Source of the DNA: Heliopora coerulea
Taxonomy: Eukaryota > Cnidaria > Anthozoa > Scleralcyonacea > Helioporidae
Assembly: GCA_030142905.1 (NCBI GenBank)
Contig: JASJOG010000085.1
Coordinates: 124,001-188,000 of the forward strand
DNA length: 64,000 nucleotides
Reading direction: 5' to 3'
The notes under the pieces were generated by a model, which saw nothing but the letters and a program-made list of their open reading frames with translations, did no database searches and was not told where the DNA came from. Of this stretch, positions 13,658 to 26,600 are shown piece by piece (positions within the stretch are counted from its first letter, which is position 1; each line of letters opens with the position of its first letter). The translations under genes were made by a program, and so were the position numbers.

Positions 13658-15245
13658 GTGTAAGAGCCTGGAGAGTACATCCTTAATAAGGGCGGACGGG
13701 ATTTATCCTATATGGAACATAAACACCCCGTCGTTAATACAAAAGTCACTTTAGTATAATATAGTAAAAGATTCATATATAGATGATCAATTGGTCCGGT
13801 AAATCACAATGTCTCGGCGCACCTTTATCCCACAATGGGAAAGACAAATTTTTTGGTTTACTTTCCAAAACTAGGATAATCATCAATTTTTTCTCTTCAC
13901 GTTTCCCCACAGAATAATGGTGAAATTAGCTCAAAATACTAAGAATATAATATCATTACGAAAACATTACATACGTGTTGAAGTTTAATATTCCAGTCTC
14001 GAATCAGCGTATCTCAGACGATGTCTTGGTTAAACGGCTCACTCAGTTGTTCTTTGCTATATAAGCTCTCCGGAGCTTCTTCACACGTGAAAACCTAGAG
14101 GCGAGAAAACGGAAATAACCGAAGTTAAGCCTAATTTGATTTGCCATCATTGAGCGTTAGTGTCATTTTTTTCGTAAATGCCGACTCAATTAAGGAGACA
14201 GATTTTGAAAGAACCATCGGCAATAATCGGCGATCATGTTTACCAGACATCGCGGATTATATTCGTTGTTTTTCGTACTGTTTCGTCGGCTGCGATTTCC
14301 TGACGAATATGAAATTTCCGAAGCGACACGGTTCAGTCGGAATGTCGTACATCAATTCATATCTTCAGCGATCTGGGCCGACCACACGTCGACAATTTTT
14401 GTTTTTTAAACTACGGAACTTAACTTGCGGAAAGGTAGCGTGATTGACGGACATTAATCGATATCAAAGAATCTTTCTAAGACCCCGACGGAGAACGAAC
14501 CCTTAAGCAGCCAAGATGGTGACCTAAGTAACCTAACGCGACGTTTCTTTTGGGGGAGGGAGGCGTCACAGCTTGTACCCCATTTTACTGACGGGGTAAA
14601 ATGTTGAGGGAGAGCGGGGTCAAACAGGGACACACCCTCTAAAATCGTCAATGCCAATTTTCCAGGGGGATTTGGGCTCGAATGATATCTGCCAATTGTC
14701 TTTCATGACCTCAACATGCGTATGCACCACATGTGTTACACTTGAAAAGTATCAAAAACCAGTATTCCGAGGTTCTATCCGATCTGAAGTAGTGGTTGGT
14801 TTTTTTGACAGAATTTTCAGAACCACTGCAAGAAATAATTGTTTCTTGTCTTGACGAGTTCGTATGAATTCAAAGACGTTTTAACCTTTGATATATCCTG
14901 TGAACCAAAACACATAGAATCGGAAAAGCCGATCAACCCTCAGTTTAGGATAACGTTAATCGGCTTGTAGGCAACGGAGCTTAGAGCTAAAAAGCGGAAA
15001 CGAATCTCACTTTCTTCCTAATGCCAATCAACTTGATGAAAACAAGTTTAATTGAAAGACCTGCCAATTCATCAGCAACACTGATACGTCAGTGAGCTCT
15101 TGTAAGAGATCAAGTATTGGTCAATAAACTTTTAAGGTCGACTGACGCCAGACTGAAGCCCTTGCTGAAGACGAGAAAGCGACAGCCCTGTTTGGACGTC
15201 CACACAACTTTCGAAAAGGAACCTGGTTGAAACTTTGTTGAGATA
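13658..15245. other. Intergenic, no recognised gene
   Basis: An open frame of about 100 codons on the plus strand (14141-14443) is the longest. It has no recognisable domain and no supporting splice context. No other structure noted. Confidence 0.45.
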
Positions 15246-15367
15246 AACCAAGTAAGTGCGCCCGTTCTTGTGGCTAGTTGGGACTAGTGCCGCTTTAGGA
15301 AACGTCCTAAATTAGCACTAGTCCCAACTAGCCACTAGGACGGACGTCGGACGCATTTTACTTGGTT
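15246..15367. mobile_element. Near-perfect palindromic MITE
   Basis: The 122-bp block starts AACCAAGTAAGTGCG and ends CGCATTTTACTTGGTT. The central arms GGCTAGTTGGGACTAGTGC and GCACTAGTCCCAACTAGCC are exact reverse complements. Arms of about 55 nt flank a very short centre, so a transcript would fold as a long hairpin. It is non-coding; the family is not recognised. Confidence 0.8.
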
Positions 15368-15936
15368 GACGATCGTTTTGGACGAGCAAATCACACCTCG
15401 CATAGGAAGGCAAGCACTTTTTACAAAAGGCGCCGTGATAAATCCGATTGGACGTGGCTCATCCTTGTCATACTAAGCAACCTTTCCAGACTTTCACCAG
15501 TCACTCCGGATAGGACTGAAATCTCAATTGACAGCGAAATGACGCGATAATTCATTAATTGAAAATTAAAAACTTCCGCTTGTGCTGTACACATGTCAGG
15601 CAAAACAAACCAGCGCAGACATGTACGTTGGTCGCAAAACTCAGTTTGGATGAGCAAATCAATCCTCGTACAGGAAGGGGCTTTTCGTGAAGGATACCCT
15701 GAAAATCAGTTCGGACGTAGCACAGATCTAGTGAGAGAGCTAAAGCACGTCTGAGTGAAACAGCCTCTTGAAAAATTTTTCGCTAATTACCAAGATAGAA
15801 CTCAAATCCTTCACGTAAAGCCCACAACTAGCAAATCAATCATTAGTGGTATATTGAGACTTATGCATCAGATGTGACAAAACGAAATAAAACCAGCACA
15901 CAATTCGTAACCTTTGCTTTCTGGCTATCAGATCAG

Positions 15937-16010
15937 TCCATGTAGCTCAATAGAGAGTGTCTCGGCTGTCATGAGACGATTACGGGTTCAATTCCAGCCA
16001 AGAGGTCATA
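15937..16010 (+). repeat. tRNA-like SINE head
   Basis: TGTAGCTCAATAGAGAG matches an A-box D-arm and ACGGGTTCAATTCC is a good B-box T-arm, about 40 nt apart. The anticodon region contains CTGTCAT, as in tRNA-Asp, but the flanking stem does not pair well and the acceptor stem is poor. Interpreted as a SINE or pseudo-tRNA with a possible residual RNA polymerase III promoter. Confidence 0.55.
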
Positions 16011-16189
16011 GGTTGACTGGCGTCTGCGTTTGTGTGTTTAATCTGAACTTGCATGTATCATAAAAGTTCAAACCGCCATGGCTTTAAATTGAAGACAGCA
16101 ATCGGGGGCCCAAAAAAGCTTTTTGAGTTAACAGCTTTAGCGGTTCGCCCACGTTGACCTTATCTCACATCTCATATTCATATCATATC

Positions 16190-16358
16190 TCACCTCGAGG
16201 TAGAAGAACGATCTTCATACTCGATACTCAGAAAATGATTTCTGAGCCCCAGACGGGGATCGAACCCGCAACCTTCTGATGACCGGTTAGACGCTCTAAC
16301 CATTGAGCTACCGAGACTCAGATGGTGAGCTAAGGTGCAAATTCGATATATATGTGCG
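16190..16358 (-). repeat. tRNA-derived SINE, minus copy of an inverted pair
   Basis: The tRNA-like body runs 16317 down to 16246 (72 nt). The acceptor halves GTCTCGG and CTGGGGC pair with G-U wobbles, the D-arm is TAGCTCAATGGTTAGAGC, and the T-arm GCGGGTTCGATCCCCGT is a perfect B box. The anticodon loop reads CCGGTCA, with C instead of the invariant U33 and one mismatch in the stem, which argues against a working tRNA. A TCTGAG hairpin tail follows. It is almost identical to the plus copy at 16472-16633. Confidence 0.8.
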
Positions 16359-16471
16359 ATATATATGTACCTCATTCGATATATATGTACCTCAATATAT
16401 CCAAGCTCTCATGTTTCTCAAACATCAAACTGCTTCAATCATTATCAATATATAGTGGCTTCCGCTTAGGT

Positions 16472-16680
16472 CGCACATATATATCGAATTTGCACCTTAG
16501 GTCACCATCTGAGTCTCGGCAGCTCAATGGTTAGAGCGTCTAACCGGTCATCAGAAGGTTGCGGGTTCGATCCCCGTCTGGGGCTCAGAAATCATTTTCT
16601 GAGTATCGAGCTTGAAGATCGTTCTTCTACCTCAATATATCCAAGCTCTCATGTTTCTCAAACATCAAACTGCATACCTC
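16472..16680 (+). repeat. tRNA-derived SINE, plus copy of an inverted pair
   Basis: The tRNA-like body at 16513-16584 is identical to the minus copy except near the D-arm (CGGCAGCTC against CGGTAGCTC). The tail continues through CCAAGCTCTCATG to AAACTGC, the longest tail in the window. The same tail without its head recurs between the two copies (16391-16432), so the 500-bp locus contains three pieces of one family. Confidence 0.8.
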
Positions 16681-16746
16681 ACCTCGGTTACAAACCGGTA
16701 TATGTAACCCTAACTCTACCATGACTACATCTAATACCGTAACTGA

Positions 16747-16815
16747 CGTCGCGTGGTTCAGCGGTTAAAGCATCTCACCTGGGATCAGGTGTTACCAGTT
16801 ACATTCCCATCAGGC
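16747..16815 (+). repeat. Degenerate tRNA-like sequence
   Basis: GTCGCGTGGTTCAGCGGTTAAAG resembles a tRNA 5' half with D-arm, and CTCACCTGGGATCAGGTG forms an anticodon-arm-like hairpin. The T-arm (GTTACATTCCC) is degraded. It directly follows the SINE pair. Probably another pseudo-tRNA or SINE head. Confidence 0.4.
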
Positions 16816-19624
16816 GAACAGTTAATAGATTGAGAAGTATACGCACTTGGGGCCTTAAATTTTATCAAAAACTCACACTGTCAATCTAGCAAAAATAGTA
16901 GAGTGTCTCTCAAAGATGTATGGGACACGTCCCTGAAGAGTATTACCACCTGTGTTTATAGATGGGTATGCTTTTCAAGACAATCTGTTTTAGTCAAGAA
17001 AAACTACTCAAAATGAGAGCGTTGTAGTCTTTTCACCGAAACGATGATTCTTTTCTTTTGCCTTAATTGCCATCAAATTAACAGCGGTACCTTTGACACC
17101 AGGACACAAGCCATGGAAGTATCTGTTCCAAGTTCCATAACAATTGTTTTCACAACTACTTCCGACGTCTCATTAGTGTGTTCTCATGGTAGACTGGAAG
17201 AGGAAAACCGCGGTGATGAGATTCATCATATCTATAAGTTACTTATGGAACCGTGTGGAGTCACTCAAGGTTTGGTATCAGCTTTGTATGGAGGTTATGC
17301 GTTATTCATACAAATTCACGAAGTCCTACACCATGACTGTCCTCATTTCTGAGCAAACATAGTTTTGAGGTGAATGAACCAACTAGCCATACATTCAATT
17401 CCAAGACAAGATTTATCACGCTGGCTGAACCTGTGGAGTGCCAAACCCGATCGCTCATTAGTTTTACGTCCATTTCGTTTCAAAGTTTTTGTTCGTGTGG
17501 GCAGTTTTTCCCAGACTGTGGGGTCCTAAAAGATTGAATTCTTCGGGTTATCTCTTGTCACTTCATATCAGCTGCTTTAAGTATAGGATAAGAACACTCT
17601 ATATCTATATTGTTAGCCGGAGTTACGAATTCCCATCATCCTTGTCTTTATTTGTTCTTCGTTCTTTCAGCGCGGTGACGTTCAGGTCAACCACAACTTT
17701 CATTTCAATCACAGCAGGGGTATTTGTGGTTTTCCGACGTTGTAGGCCACTTTTGGCGCGTTTATAACCAACGTTCGTTGCCCATTGTAACTTCCCCAGA
17801 CCTTCGATTGCCTCATGTTTTGATTTAAGACTAGATGTTCTCGAAACTAGATGTAAATTTTTAAAAAAACTAACTCGCTATGTGACCATTGTGGTGGTAG
17901 GATCGTTGGTCCAACAATGGGTAGCGGATTTTAATTTGCCCAGTCAGAACTCTGGAACTGACATTCGTGTTTCAAAGGGCCTGTTCTGTCTGAAATGGGA
18001 GTAACGAGGAGGAGGGAAATGGGAGGAAAAACATAATGCTGAAATATCCCGACGTTGGGTCTTAAGTTGTACTTAATCATCGAGATGGCAAGCAACGAAA
18101 ATTTTGACTGGAGACAAGACAATTGGCATCCGCTCAAATGATTAGTTCCCAATGTGCACTTCATGTAAGTGTGCCAACCATTACCAACTGCCAAAAACAC
18201 AGGCAAATAACTTCCATTTGTAGCAAACTTGAATTTACGAACGAAAAGTAATGAACTTGCTCAAGACAACCAGTATGATTACAAAAAAGCGTTTCCTGGT
18301 AAAGCCTCACACCTGACCTCCGTCCATTGCGTGGCGTGATCGTCGTGGGAATTTTCTGGTTGCATTAGTGCCGACCACCCAACACAACTCTACCTGACGT
18401 GATACAACCGAACATGTTTGGATCGTCGTGTCTTTGAGTAAATCTGTTGCGTCTTTAATTCACAAACAACGCAATTTGGCGTGGGATAAGAAGTGCTTGA
18501 TAGTTTATCGGTAATTAAATGAACATTCAGCGGTATATCAATAGAATTCCTTCATAACCCTGTGCCTGGTCACTCATGTAGTCAGTGGCCAAAGAAGAAT
18601 CACTGGACAAGGGACAAAGAACGTCACCGACGTACAAACATGGATATCATTAAACAGATTTAACGATGTTAAAATGGCTTTGGCATGCGCTACATTCACT
18701 ACAAAGTCCTCAATTTCGCCTTTCCTGGGTGTGTTCCCTTGTTCTTTTATTTTTCTCTGAAAGCTCGCTGTATACAATAATACGATTGTTTCGGCGCGAC
18801 GTCTATTTAATATTTTCCTGGGTGTATACCCCGCTTCCTTGGCTTTGTTTCGTCTTCAACCCGCATAGACATGAAGAAGAACAGATTTACCGACTGTGCG
18901 ACAACTGGAAACAAAGAGCACACAATCAACCGTCGTGCGTCATAGGAATGCCGGCGCCTTAACTTTGACTCAGAGGCGTTTTCAAGTTTGTTTTTTTCTT
19001 GCACTCTTTAGACATAGAGCAGAAAGATAGTATTCAGCGCGCCGTCTCCATTTGGCTAAACGTTATCCCAATTTTAAATGAAGTAACAACAACGCTTGTT
19101 TCCAAAAGCCTGATCCCTTTCAACAAGCTTGTGTTGGGTAATAACCGATTCATGTTTAGTTTCCTAAAATATAAATGCATTGTAAATAAAAATGACTGAC
19201 TTTATTACAATGCCCAGTTTGATACGTGGTTACTATCTGGGCGGCTAGACGTGATTTCCGTGAAGTGCTAGAGTGTTTTTTTAGGAAAAGGAAAACATAA
19301 CAAACAAAGAACGGGCAACAACGTAGACTTTTGAAAACGGTGTAGGACCAGTTCTCTCGTATAAAAATCATCCTATTTTGATTAAAGATCATGACTACTT
19401 TGATTTTTGTTAGGACTGGAAAATATGATCCGAAGACGCTGCGTTTTCAGTTAAATGGAAATGGGTAATTTTGGAAATGCACACGCATGAATGTTGGCTG
19501 TGTTTATGCTAGGTCTAGGTGGCGGAAGCCCATACATATTGTGACTTTGGTTTTGCATTAGGATTTTCACTTGTGTCAAACTGCTTTCTCATTCCATCAG
19601 TCCGAATGTTAGGACCCGTTAGCA
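16816..19624. other. Intergenic, no recognised gene
   Basis: Open frames of up to about 100 codons occur (for example 17044-17352 on the plus strand), but none has a recognisable motif or a convincing exon boundary. No transposon ends were recognised. Confidence 0.45.
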
Positions 19625-19745
19625 CAATACAATTGTCGCATACGACTGTTCGTTCTGATGTATCCGATCAAGGGACTCGAGTCTTCCCGACACATCGCGA
19701 TATTATATACCCTACGATGACCAATCGTATGCGACAATCGTAATT
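19625..19745. mobile_element. Short MITE with TTGTCGCATACGA ends
   Basis: AATTGTCGCATACGACTG at the left is mirrored by CAATCGTATGCGACAAT at the right across about 120 bp. Its interior (GTTCGTTCTGATGTATC) resembles the interior of the larger MITE at 25431-25818, so the two may be related. Non-coding. Confidence 0.6.
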
Positions 19746-20254
19746 TATCGTATCGCAAAAAAAGTTAGTAAGTCGACGCAAGCAGACTGAAATTAACTTA
19801 TATTCTCGTCTGACATTATAAGGCCTTAAATTCCGCGTGGATTTAAGCTTTTTTTTAAAAAGAAAAAGAAGTAGAATAAGATAATTTGCCAGGACTTCCT
19901 TAAACTGAATTCACTATGTTTATACAAACAACCAGCGAGCGATAGACAAAATCCACGACTTCAAACTTTGCGTTTTGGTACACTTTCAGTAGAAAATCAA
20001 ACGTGTTTTTTGTTGAAAAACTACATGAAATATAGCAGTTAACGCGTGACATTACTTCGACAGCACACAATGTGATTGGCGACACCATCAACCGTTTGAA
20101 TTTGGTCACGAATTTTCAGAATCCAATTTTGACCTAGAAGCATAACGGATGATATTTTTAAAAGTCTTAGCGAGAACAATCAAGGTGAAATTTTATAAAC
20201 GAAGTTCTAATTCAGTTAAAAAGTATATATAATTACAAACCGCCGACCCAACTC

Positions 20255-20636
20255 ATGGCTTCCAAAAATGAGAAACCGACACAGTCGAGCAAATCCACAA
20301 CGCGAGCTTCGGGCTCAAAAATCCCAGTGGTAGTCATCACCGAGAACAGCGAAAATACCGACATGGCCAACGAGGAAGTTTGTAAGGAAAAGACTGGAGA
20401 AGCGAACAAAAAAATCGAAGACAAGGAAAAGGTATTTAAAAGTCGAGCAATGCTGGAGAAGGAAGTGGCTGAGAAGTCACGGCAACTGGATGCACTTGAG
20501 CTTCAAGTGAAGCAACTACAAGAGACTTTAAGAGGTAAACAAATCGAGGAAGCTCAAGAAAAATCGACCAGAACGTTATACGAAACCGCCAAGGTAGAGC
20601 TGGCGAAAGCTCAAGAAGAACTCCAGAATTTAGCAG
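20255..20636 (+). CDS. Coiled-coil gene exon 1
   Basis: Codes for residues 1-127 plus one base. Its donor GCAG/GTAAAT is a good match to consensus. The frame stays open past the donor to 20722 but loses its heptad character there, supporting the exon end chosen. Confidence 0.8.
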
Positions 20637-23600
20637 GTAAATCACAGTTGAAGTGTTGTCTTCCAGTATTTGTTAGCGACAGGACAGTATATAAAATAGC
20701 TCCCGCATTGGTCACTATTTAGAAGCAGACAGTGCAATTCAGCTGTCCAGCTACATGCTTTGTGTGTCGATTTCTTTTTATTTTAAAGCTCGTCCTTGTT
20801 GAATGCCAAGTTAATGTGTTTAAAAATACTGGACTCCGACTCAAAACTACTTGGGCATTGCGATGAAAACTTGTGCAGTTAAAAGCCGCATGAATTACTT
20901 ACCATTCGTCAGTAACTCCAGTTTTTTATTTCCCTTCTTATAACTTTGTTTGTCGATAGGAAGACAGCATTTAGTCTGCCTGTTTTCTGGTTGTTGCTCC
21001 ATTCGATGTGCACTCCATCTTCGTAACTTTTCGACCAAAGTCGTCAGATCCATCGTTAGATCCCATCTCTCGTGAGTTGTTTTATTTCCTTTCTTCTTCT
21101 TTCTTATTTTTTTACTTTTTATCCTTTTTGTGGTATTTTTCAACATCCAAGACCATAGTCAGGCGAACACTCGAATAATCCGAAAAATAAGGTCTTCTTG
21201 AATTTCCTAAGTTTTTCAGTTAATCATTTCTTTCAATTCAGCAAGTGTTGGTTGATGACCCTCAATGAACAAAATCTTTTCCCATCAACAGAAAGACTAA
21301 GGAAATTGTAACTTTCTAAATTCCTCAGAAGTTTGTATGCTTGGAATTTCTTCTAGGATATTTTTATAATTCAAGATCAGAGTAAGCGCATTTTGCAACA
21401 ATCGGAGCCTGGGTGCGAGATACTCCACACCCATTCCAGGGAGGGGACACCGACAGAAGGCCATTACTTCCGCAATTACGCCATGTGGCTTAAGTTCCCT
21501 TGAAACAGATATGATGGTATTCAGACTCCAGAAATCAGTTAGACGATCATATTTTCAGCAAAACATCGGGATTTTTCTTTCGAAAACTTTAATTGTAAAA
21601 CATAGATAATTTTGTATGTAATCACGTGTCTAGAAATTCTGGTTCGTGAATAATTTCTTTGTGGCAGTGGCGTTGCTAGGGTTAATTTTTTGGGGGGGAC
21701 CAAAATTGTGGCATACCCTAAGGTTTTTCAGCTTTTTATTGATGAAATCGGTGCTCACTACCAGGTAACATCGTTTGGGATCATTGAGTAAATCACAACG
21801 AGTGTTTGTTCGACATCGCACCAAGAAAACCTTGGTCGTTGAAACGAATGTTGCCGAGATCCAGAACACGAGGCAATAATTTGTTTAACTGGTTCAATAT
21901 ACTGGTTTGAAATGGGGGCCAGGCTTCCCAAATTTGCGTTTGGGGAGGAACATAGCTCCCTTGGCCCCCCCCCCCTCCCAACGCCTATGCTTTCTAGTAA
22001 ACCTGAACATATACAATAATTTCCCATTTCGACCTCATTCAAGTTTGGTAAGGGAAAGTATATTCTAGCGTATTATATAAAGTTGTAACATCGAACCCTT
22101 TCCTGAACTCGGAATACCTTGACTTCTATTTCTAAGAACTTCAATTTATGAAACATCTTTGTGAAAGTGACTAATCACAAGGAGACGCGTGGGAATAGAA
22201 AAAACTCGTCTTCATCTCGGCGTTTCCTCGGAGCTTCCCATAATTTCACTTTCCACGAGAAACGCGGTGGGAGCATTGAACCCATGAACTAGAGCGATGA
22301 CCCTACCATGGTCGACATGCAACATTTTCAGTTTGGTTTTTGGTTCCAGGTCTCTACTTTTCCAACTGGTATCGTTTTCCGTATTCCATGATAGTCAGTT
22401 AAGCAGAGGCCTGGAACTGAACGCCAAAAAGCCGTCTTCGTCCGGCCATCGTTCCAACATATATACACAGAGCTCAGTGGTAAGAGGTCCTTAGTATCAA
22501 GGGTACCGGCACGAGTCGAAGTGCTCCCACTAAATTGACGTAGTAATTGTGACGTCACCGCATTGGGGACAAATCTTCCGCGTGCGCAACTTTGCGATTC
22601 CAATACGATGTGAATTCTTGAAAATTAAACTTGACAAGAGATTGCCTTTCCGGCCAACAGAGAAAACGAAACAAGGTAATACCTTTGAGGGTGAGTTGGT
22701 AGACATGTGCAAGTCCGTGAAGTTGGGATCTATCCCCCTCCAATATCTTCCTCTAAGCTAACTGGTTTCTACGATTCTCAGTACAATTGAATTGATCATA
22801 CTTACGATATTCTGATTGTACTTATAAATTATTCTCATTGCACATAGAAAATTACACGTCATATTAAATACCTAAAAATACAAATATCTTGAGTACGAAC
22901 TTTTTTGAAATTAAAATCAGACAAACAGGACTAGATTTAAGGAGTGCCAGAGGAGTGCGGCTTTGAAAAATTTACCGATAGTCAGGCTCACCTGTTTACT
23001 ACCGCCAGAAAGAAATATGAAAACGGTAAACAGCCGATAATACTTATCAAAGTAAAGATTGCATGGTGAGCATGTCTTTCTGGGGCAAACATGTAGGAAT
23101 TCGAGCAGCCAAATAAGCAAAAATACTGTATAATAAAATGTCAGGGTAAGCTTAATTAATAACGCCCATGTAAACTTGAATGTGGTGCAGATAATCTCGC
23201 GACATAGCAGGTAGGAGTGAGCGTGAATTCAATTGTAAGAAGTCAGTCAATCGCCGCCAAAGAACCTCCATTTCCCCATATCCAGTCCTGTTGTTAAAAA
23301 AAGAATGTAAGTCAACGACAATCAATTTTGAAAGCCAAGGATGACGTAAACAGCTTTTTACACAAGTAGTTATTTATAGTTTTTTTCCGCGAATGCTGTA
23401 CATTTACCCTGTAAATTCGGAGACAACGTGTACTTTTGTCTCATTTTTGTCCTCAGCGTTGCGTTCTAGAAGCCAAAGTCTCATTAGAAAATACTGTTTT
23501 TAACCCCTTCCGGTCAGTATCCCAGTTTTTTTTTTTCTGGCTAACGCCAGACAATTTTACTCCTCAAGGGGAGACGTCTCGGACAGGAAAGGGTAAAAAT

Positions 23601-26600
23601 TATTGATAATTTCGTAGGCTATTTAAAATTCAAAAATTAAATTAAAGGTTGTGTATGACTTACTGTTGGGTGAGGCTCTTTGTTCTGGTTTGGCTTTGTT
23701 GTAGATGGATTCGTCTGCTCATTTCCTCGCACCATAACTTGAATTTTAAAATGCAGACGGCCTCGACCAATTCTGGTCATCTATCCTATCCTATTGTATA
23801 CAATCCTATCGTATCCTATCTTATCTTACTTTATCCTACCTTATCCTATCCTGTCCTATTCATCCTATCGAACATCATCTCATCCCATCACATCTCATCT
23901 CAGCCCATCCCGTCTAACACAATTTTCACCTTGCTTTTACATGTAATTATACAACTGGACGGTTCAGTTTTCAAAGTAAAGAATCTCACCTCTCTCGAAT
24001 CGATCAAAGTATCGAAGTACAACTTCGAACAATTAAGTACAGAAAACTTTGATAAACATAGCATCCGTGTTCGTCAACGGTCAAATCCGTAGGGTGGACT
24101 CTTCGTTCTCTGACTCCTTCAAACAGAAAAACTGGTAGCGTGGCATTAATGCATGCATGTATGGAATCCCGGATGAATTAAGATCAGGAAGGACGTATTG
24201 ACGAATGACTGTATCACTGTGATCGTCTTCCTGTCGGCCTGTCTGTCTGCTTGTCTGTCTGTATATGTTTTGTATGCATGATGTAATTCCATACTTGTAT
24301 TTGTTGAATACATTTATTATTTAGATTTAAAAAAGAAGAATTCAGAAATATCAGAGGAGAACGACAAGCTGCGTGAGAAGTTAGAAAAGAAGGACGAGGA
24401 AATCGAGAAGCTAAACGAGACAAAAGCGGAGACTAAAGCGGAAACCAAAGCAAACATCGTGAGCTTTGAGTGTAAGACTCCCATTCACAAGATCCTGCGC
24501 AAAGAGAACGTCGAGCTTCATTATGAAAAAGAACAATTAAAACTCGAAAGGGATCGCCTGCGACACACTTTAAAAGAAAAACTGGATCAGTTGGACAAGA
24601 TGAGTTCAAGCATGGGAGATATGGAAGAACAACTGTTTCAAGCAAAACGGGCACTCGAAGATCGAGTTAATACTTCCTCACGTCTAGAAGATCGTTTGGT
24701 GAGGCTCGATACAGAACTGAACAGATATCGCGAACGTTTCGCGAAATTGGAGAAACAAAACAAAAAACTTGCCGATCAAATAAAAAGCAGTAAAGGGAGT
24801 GGGCTTGAAAAAACTAATATTGAAGGTACATCGGAGAATCAAAAGGTACTTTGCCAAACTTGTTGCGACCTTTGCGAGAAGGCCCGTTTTCATAGTGCCA
24901 TTTTTTCTTGTGATTTTCGTGTACCGCTAACGCATCGAAAAGACATTTCGTGGGATTATGACAGTCTTGAAGTTCTACAAAATAATTATAGATTTGTATA
25001 TGGTAACAAGATAAACATTTCCACTAGAAAATTTATTTAACTCATTGGACATTGCATTCGAGAAACACCAACTCAATAGAAAAGTTAAATACCCGACTTT
25101 GATCCGAGGCGATTCATTGCGTTGCGCTGTAACAGGGAATTTAATCCCTTCCGGTCCGAGACGTCTCCCCTTAACAAGTAAAGTCGTCTGGGCTTAGCCA
25201 GAGTAAAATTGTCTCCTACCAGCTGGAATAAAATTAAGAAATTGTATAACGACCGAGGAGAGTTAAACAAGCATGCGCGGTGATGGTATTTCATAAAGTA
25301 TCTTAATTTTAAATTTTGAATTGAACGTCGTCGACGTCGTAATGAATTGCGGAGGTTTCATTTTTGCCTGCTAAACATGATCTAAACAGAGTATTTTAAA
25401 CTGATGCCATTTTGAATAAAATCCATTCCAATGTTATGGATCCGCTTAAGGCACATTTACACATCATAATATTTTCGTATAAGATCGTTCGTTCTGACGT
25501 GTCTGACCAACTCAGTGGAGTTCTCCTAACCTACTACAACACTAGTGAGCCAATCGAAAGCAGGAATTGTGCCTTTCATAAAAAATTACATACTCCAGGG
25601 CGAACAAACGTATCGGGGGCATTTATACGATTCGATAGCTGCATACGATTGTTCTTCTATATATTCTTCTCGAGAGATGAATTTCTACTTATGATTTGTA
25701 GTATACAACGTATCAACATGTCATAGAGTCCGATGACGTGATCCTATACATCCACAATAAACAACCGTGTACGAAAATATTATATTGTGTGAACGTGCCT
25801 AAAACGGATCCATAACATTCAATTGCTGTTATCACGTCACCGTGAGTCCAACATTTTGACGAACTGGTATCCCACCCTTTTACATCAGCATTTTAAGACA
25901 AAAATATTCTCATACAAAATAACTCAATAAGACTGATAAACCCACCACATTTTACGATGAACAGACCTCCAAGCTAACAACGTCCTATTTATTGTCTGTA
26001 ATTCCAGGACAACAGAAGTCAAAGGTTTGTCGCTTTGCTCCTGAGTAAGGAAGAGAAACTATTACGCGACCGAAGTCAATTGGAAAAAGAGGTGAACCAG
26101 TTAAATGCGAAGATCAAAGAGCTTGAAGCCCAGCTGCGCAATCGCCGTCTTGAGAAAAGTCCCACGAACGAAAGAGGTAGTCAAACCGAACTGGGGCCTG
26201 GTGTTAGTCACGAAGTGCTCACAAAATCAAAACGAACGAAGAAAGAAAGTAGAGGCTTTGAGAAAGAGTCAGCAGCTGATGAAGCTGCTGTAAGGAAGTG
26301 CAAAGGGATTGTCAAATCGTTAGCTAAGTTCTTTGAGGAGCTTATTCAAAACCACGAAGAGAGCTCCAAGGGATGCAGCAGGGTACGGAGGACTGCGATT
26401 GCCGCCCGACGAGCGAACGAACTACTACACGAGCTCTCGTTATCGATGGATCATTTGGTTAGCCCTAAGAAAGACCGACAAGGGGAAGGCGTTAGGCAAC
26501 CCGACATTTGCACAAAACATGGGACTGCGTTTTCAAGTGATGGTCGAAAAGGTGGAGCAAATAATGAGGGGTCACTTTGGGATAAACTCAGCTATGAAGT

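Larger units (their letters stand above)
20637..24324 (+). other. Intron 1 of the coiled-coil gene
   Basis: 3.7 kb holding a G-run MITE (21665-21989), an AACCCTTT-type MITE (23501-23596) and a TATCC microsatellite. A 60-90 codon open region near 22.55-22.74 kb is not heptad-like, and I could not fit it as an extra exon. Confidence 0.7.

Noticed and set aside
16246..16584. Functional tRNA genes
   Set aside because: The A and B boxes are good, but U33 is replaced by C, the anticodon stem has a mismatch, and the bodies belong to a dispersed repeat with a common tail.
16190..16724. Two short frames with the same peptide on opposite strands
   Set aside because: They translate the tRNA-like SINE bodies; the repeat explains them fully.
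17044..17352. A 102-codon open frame
   Set aside because: No recognisable motif, no repeat identity, no fitting splice sites; chance cannot be ruled out.
20224..20232. TATATATAA as the TATA box of the coiled-coil gene
   Set aside because: It is only 23 bp before the chosen ATG, which would put the transcription start at or after the start codon. Probably chance in AT-rich DNA.
22549..22761. Possible extra exon in intron 1 of the coiled-coil gene
   Set aside because: It is open and followed by a GTAATA donor, but it lacks heptads and a clear acceptor, and the neighbouring exons already join in phase without it.
24846..25040. Exon 2 read-through with a Cys-rich end
   Set aside because: It ends in a stop without heptads, and the donor at 24845 joins in phase to a strong downstream exon. 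Intron retention cannot be excluded.
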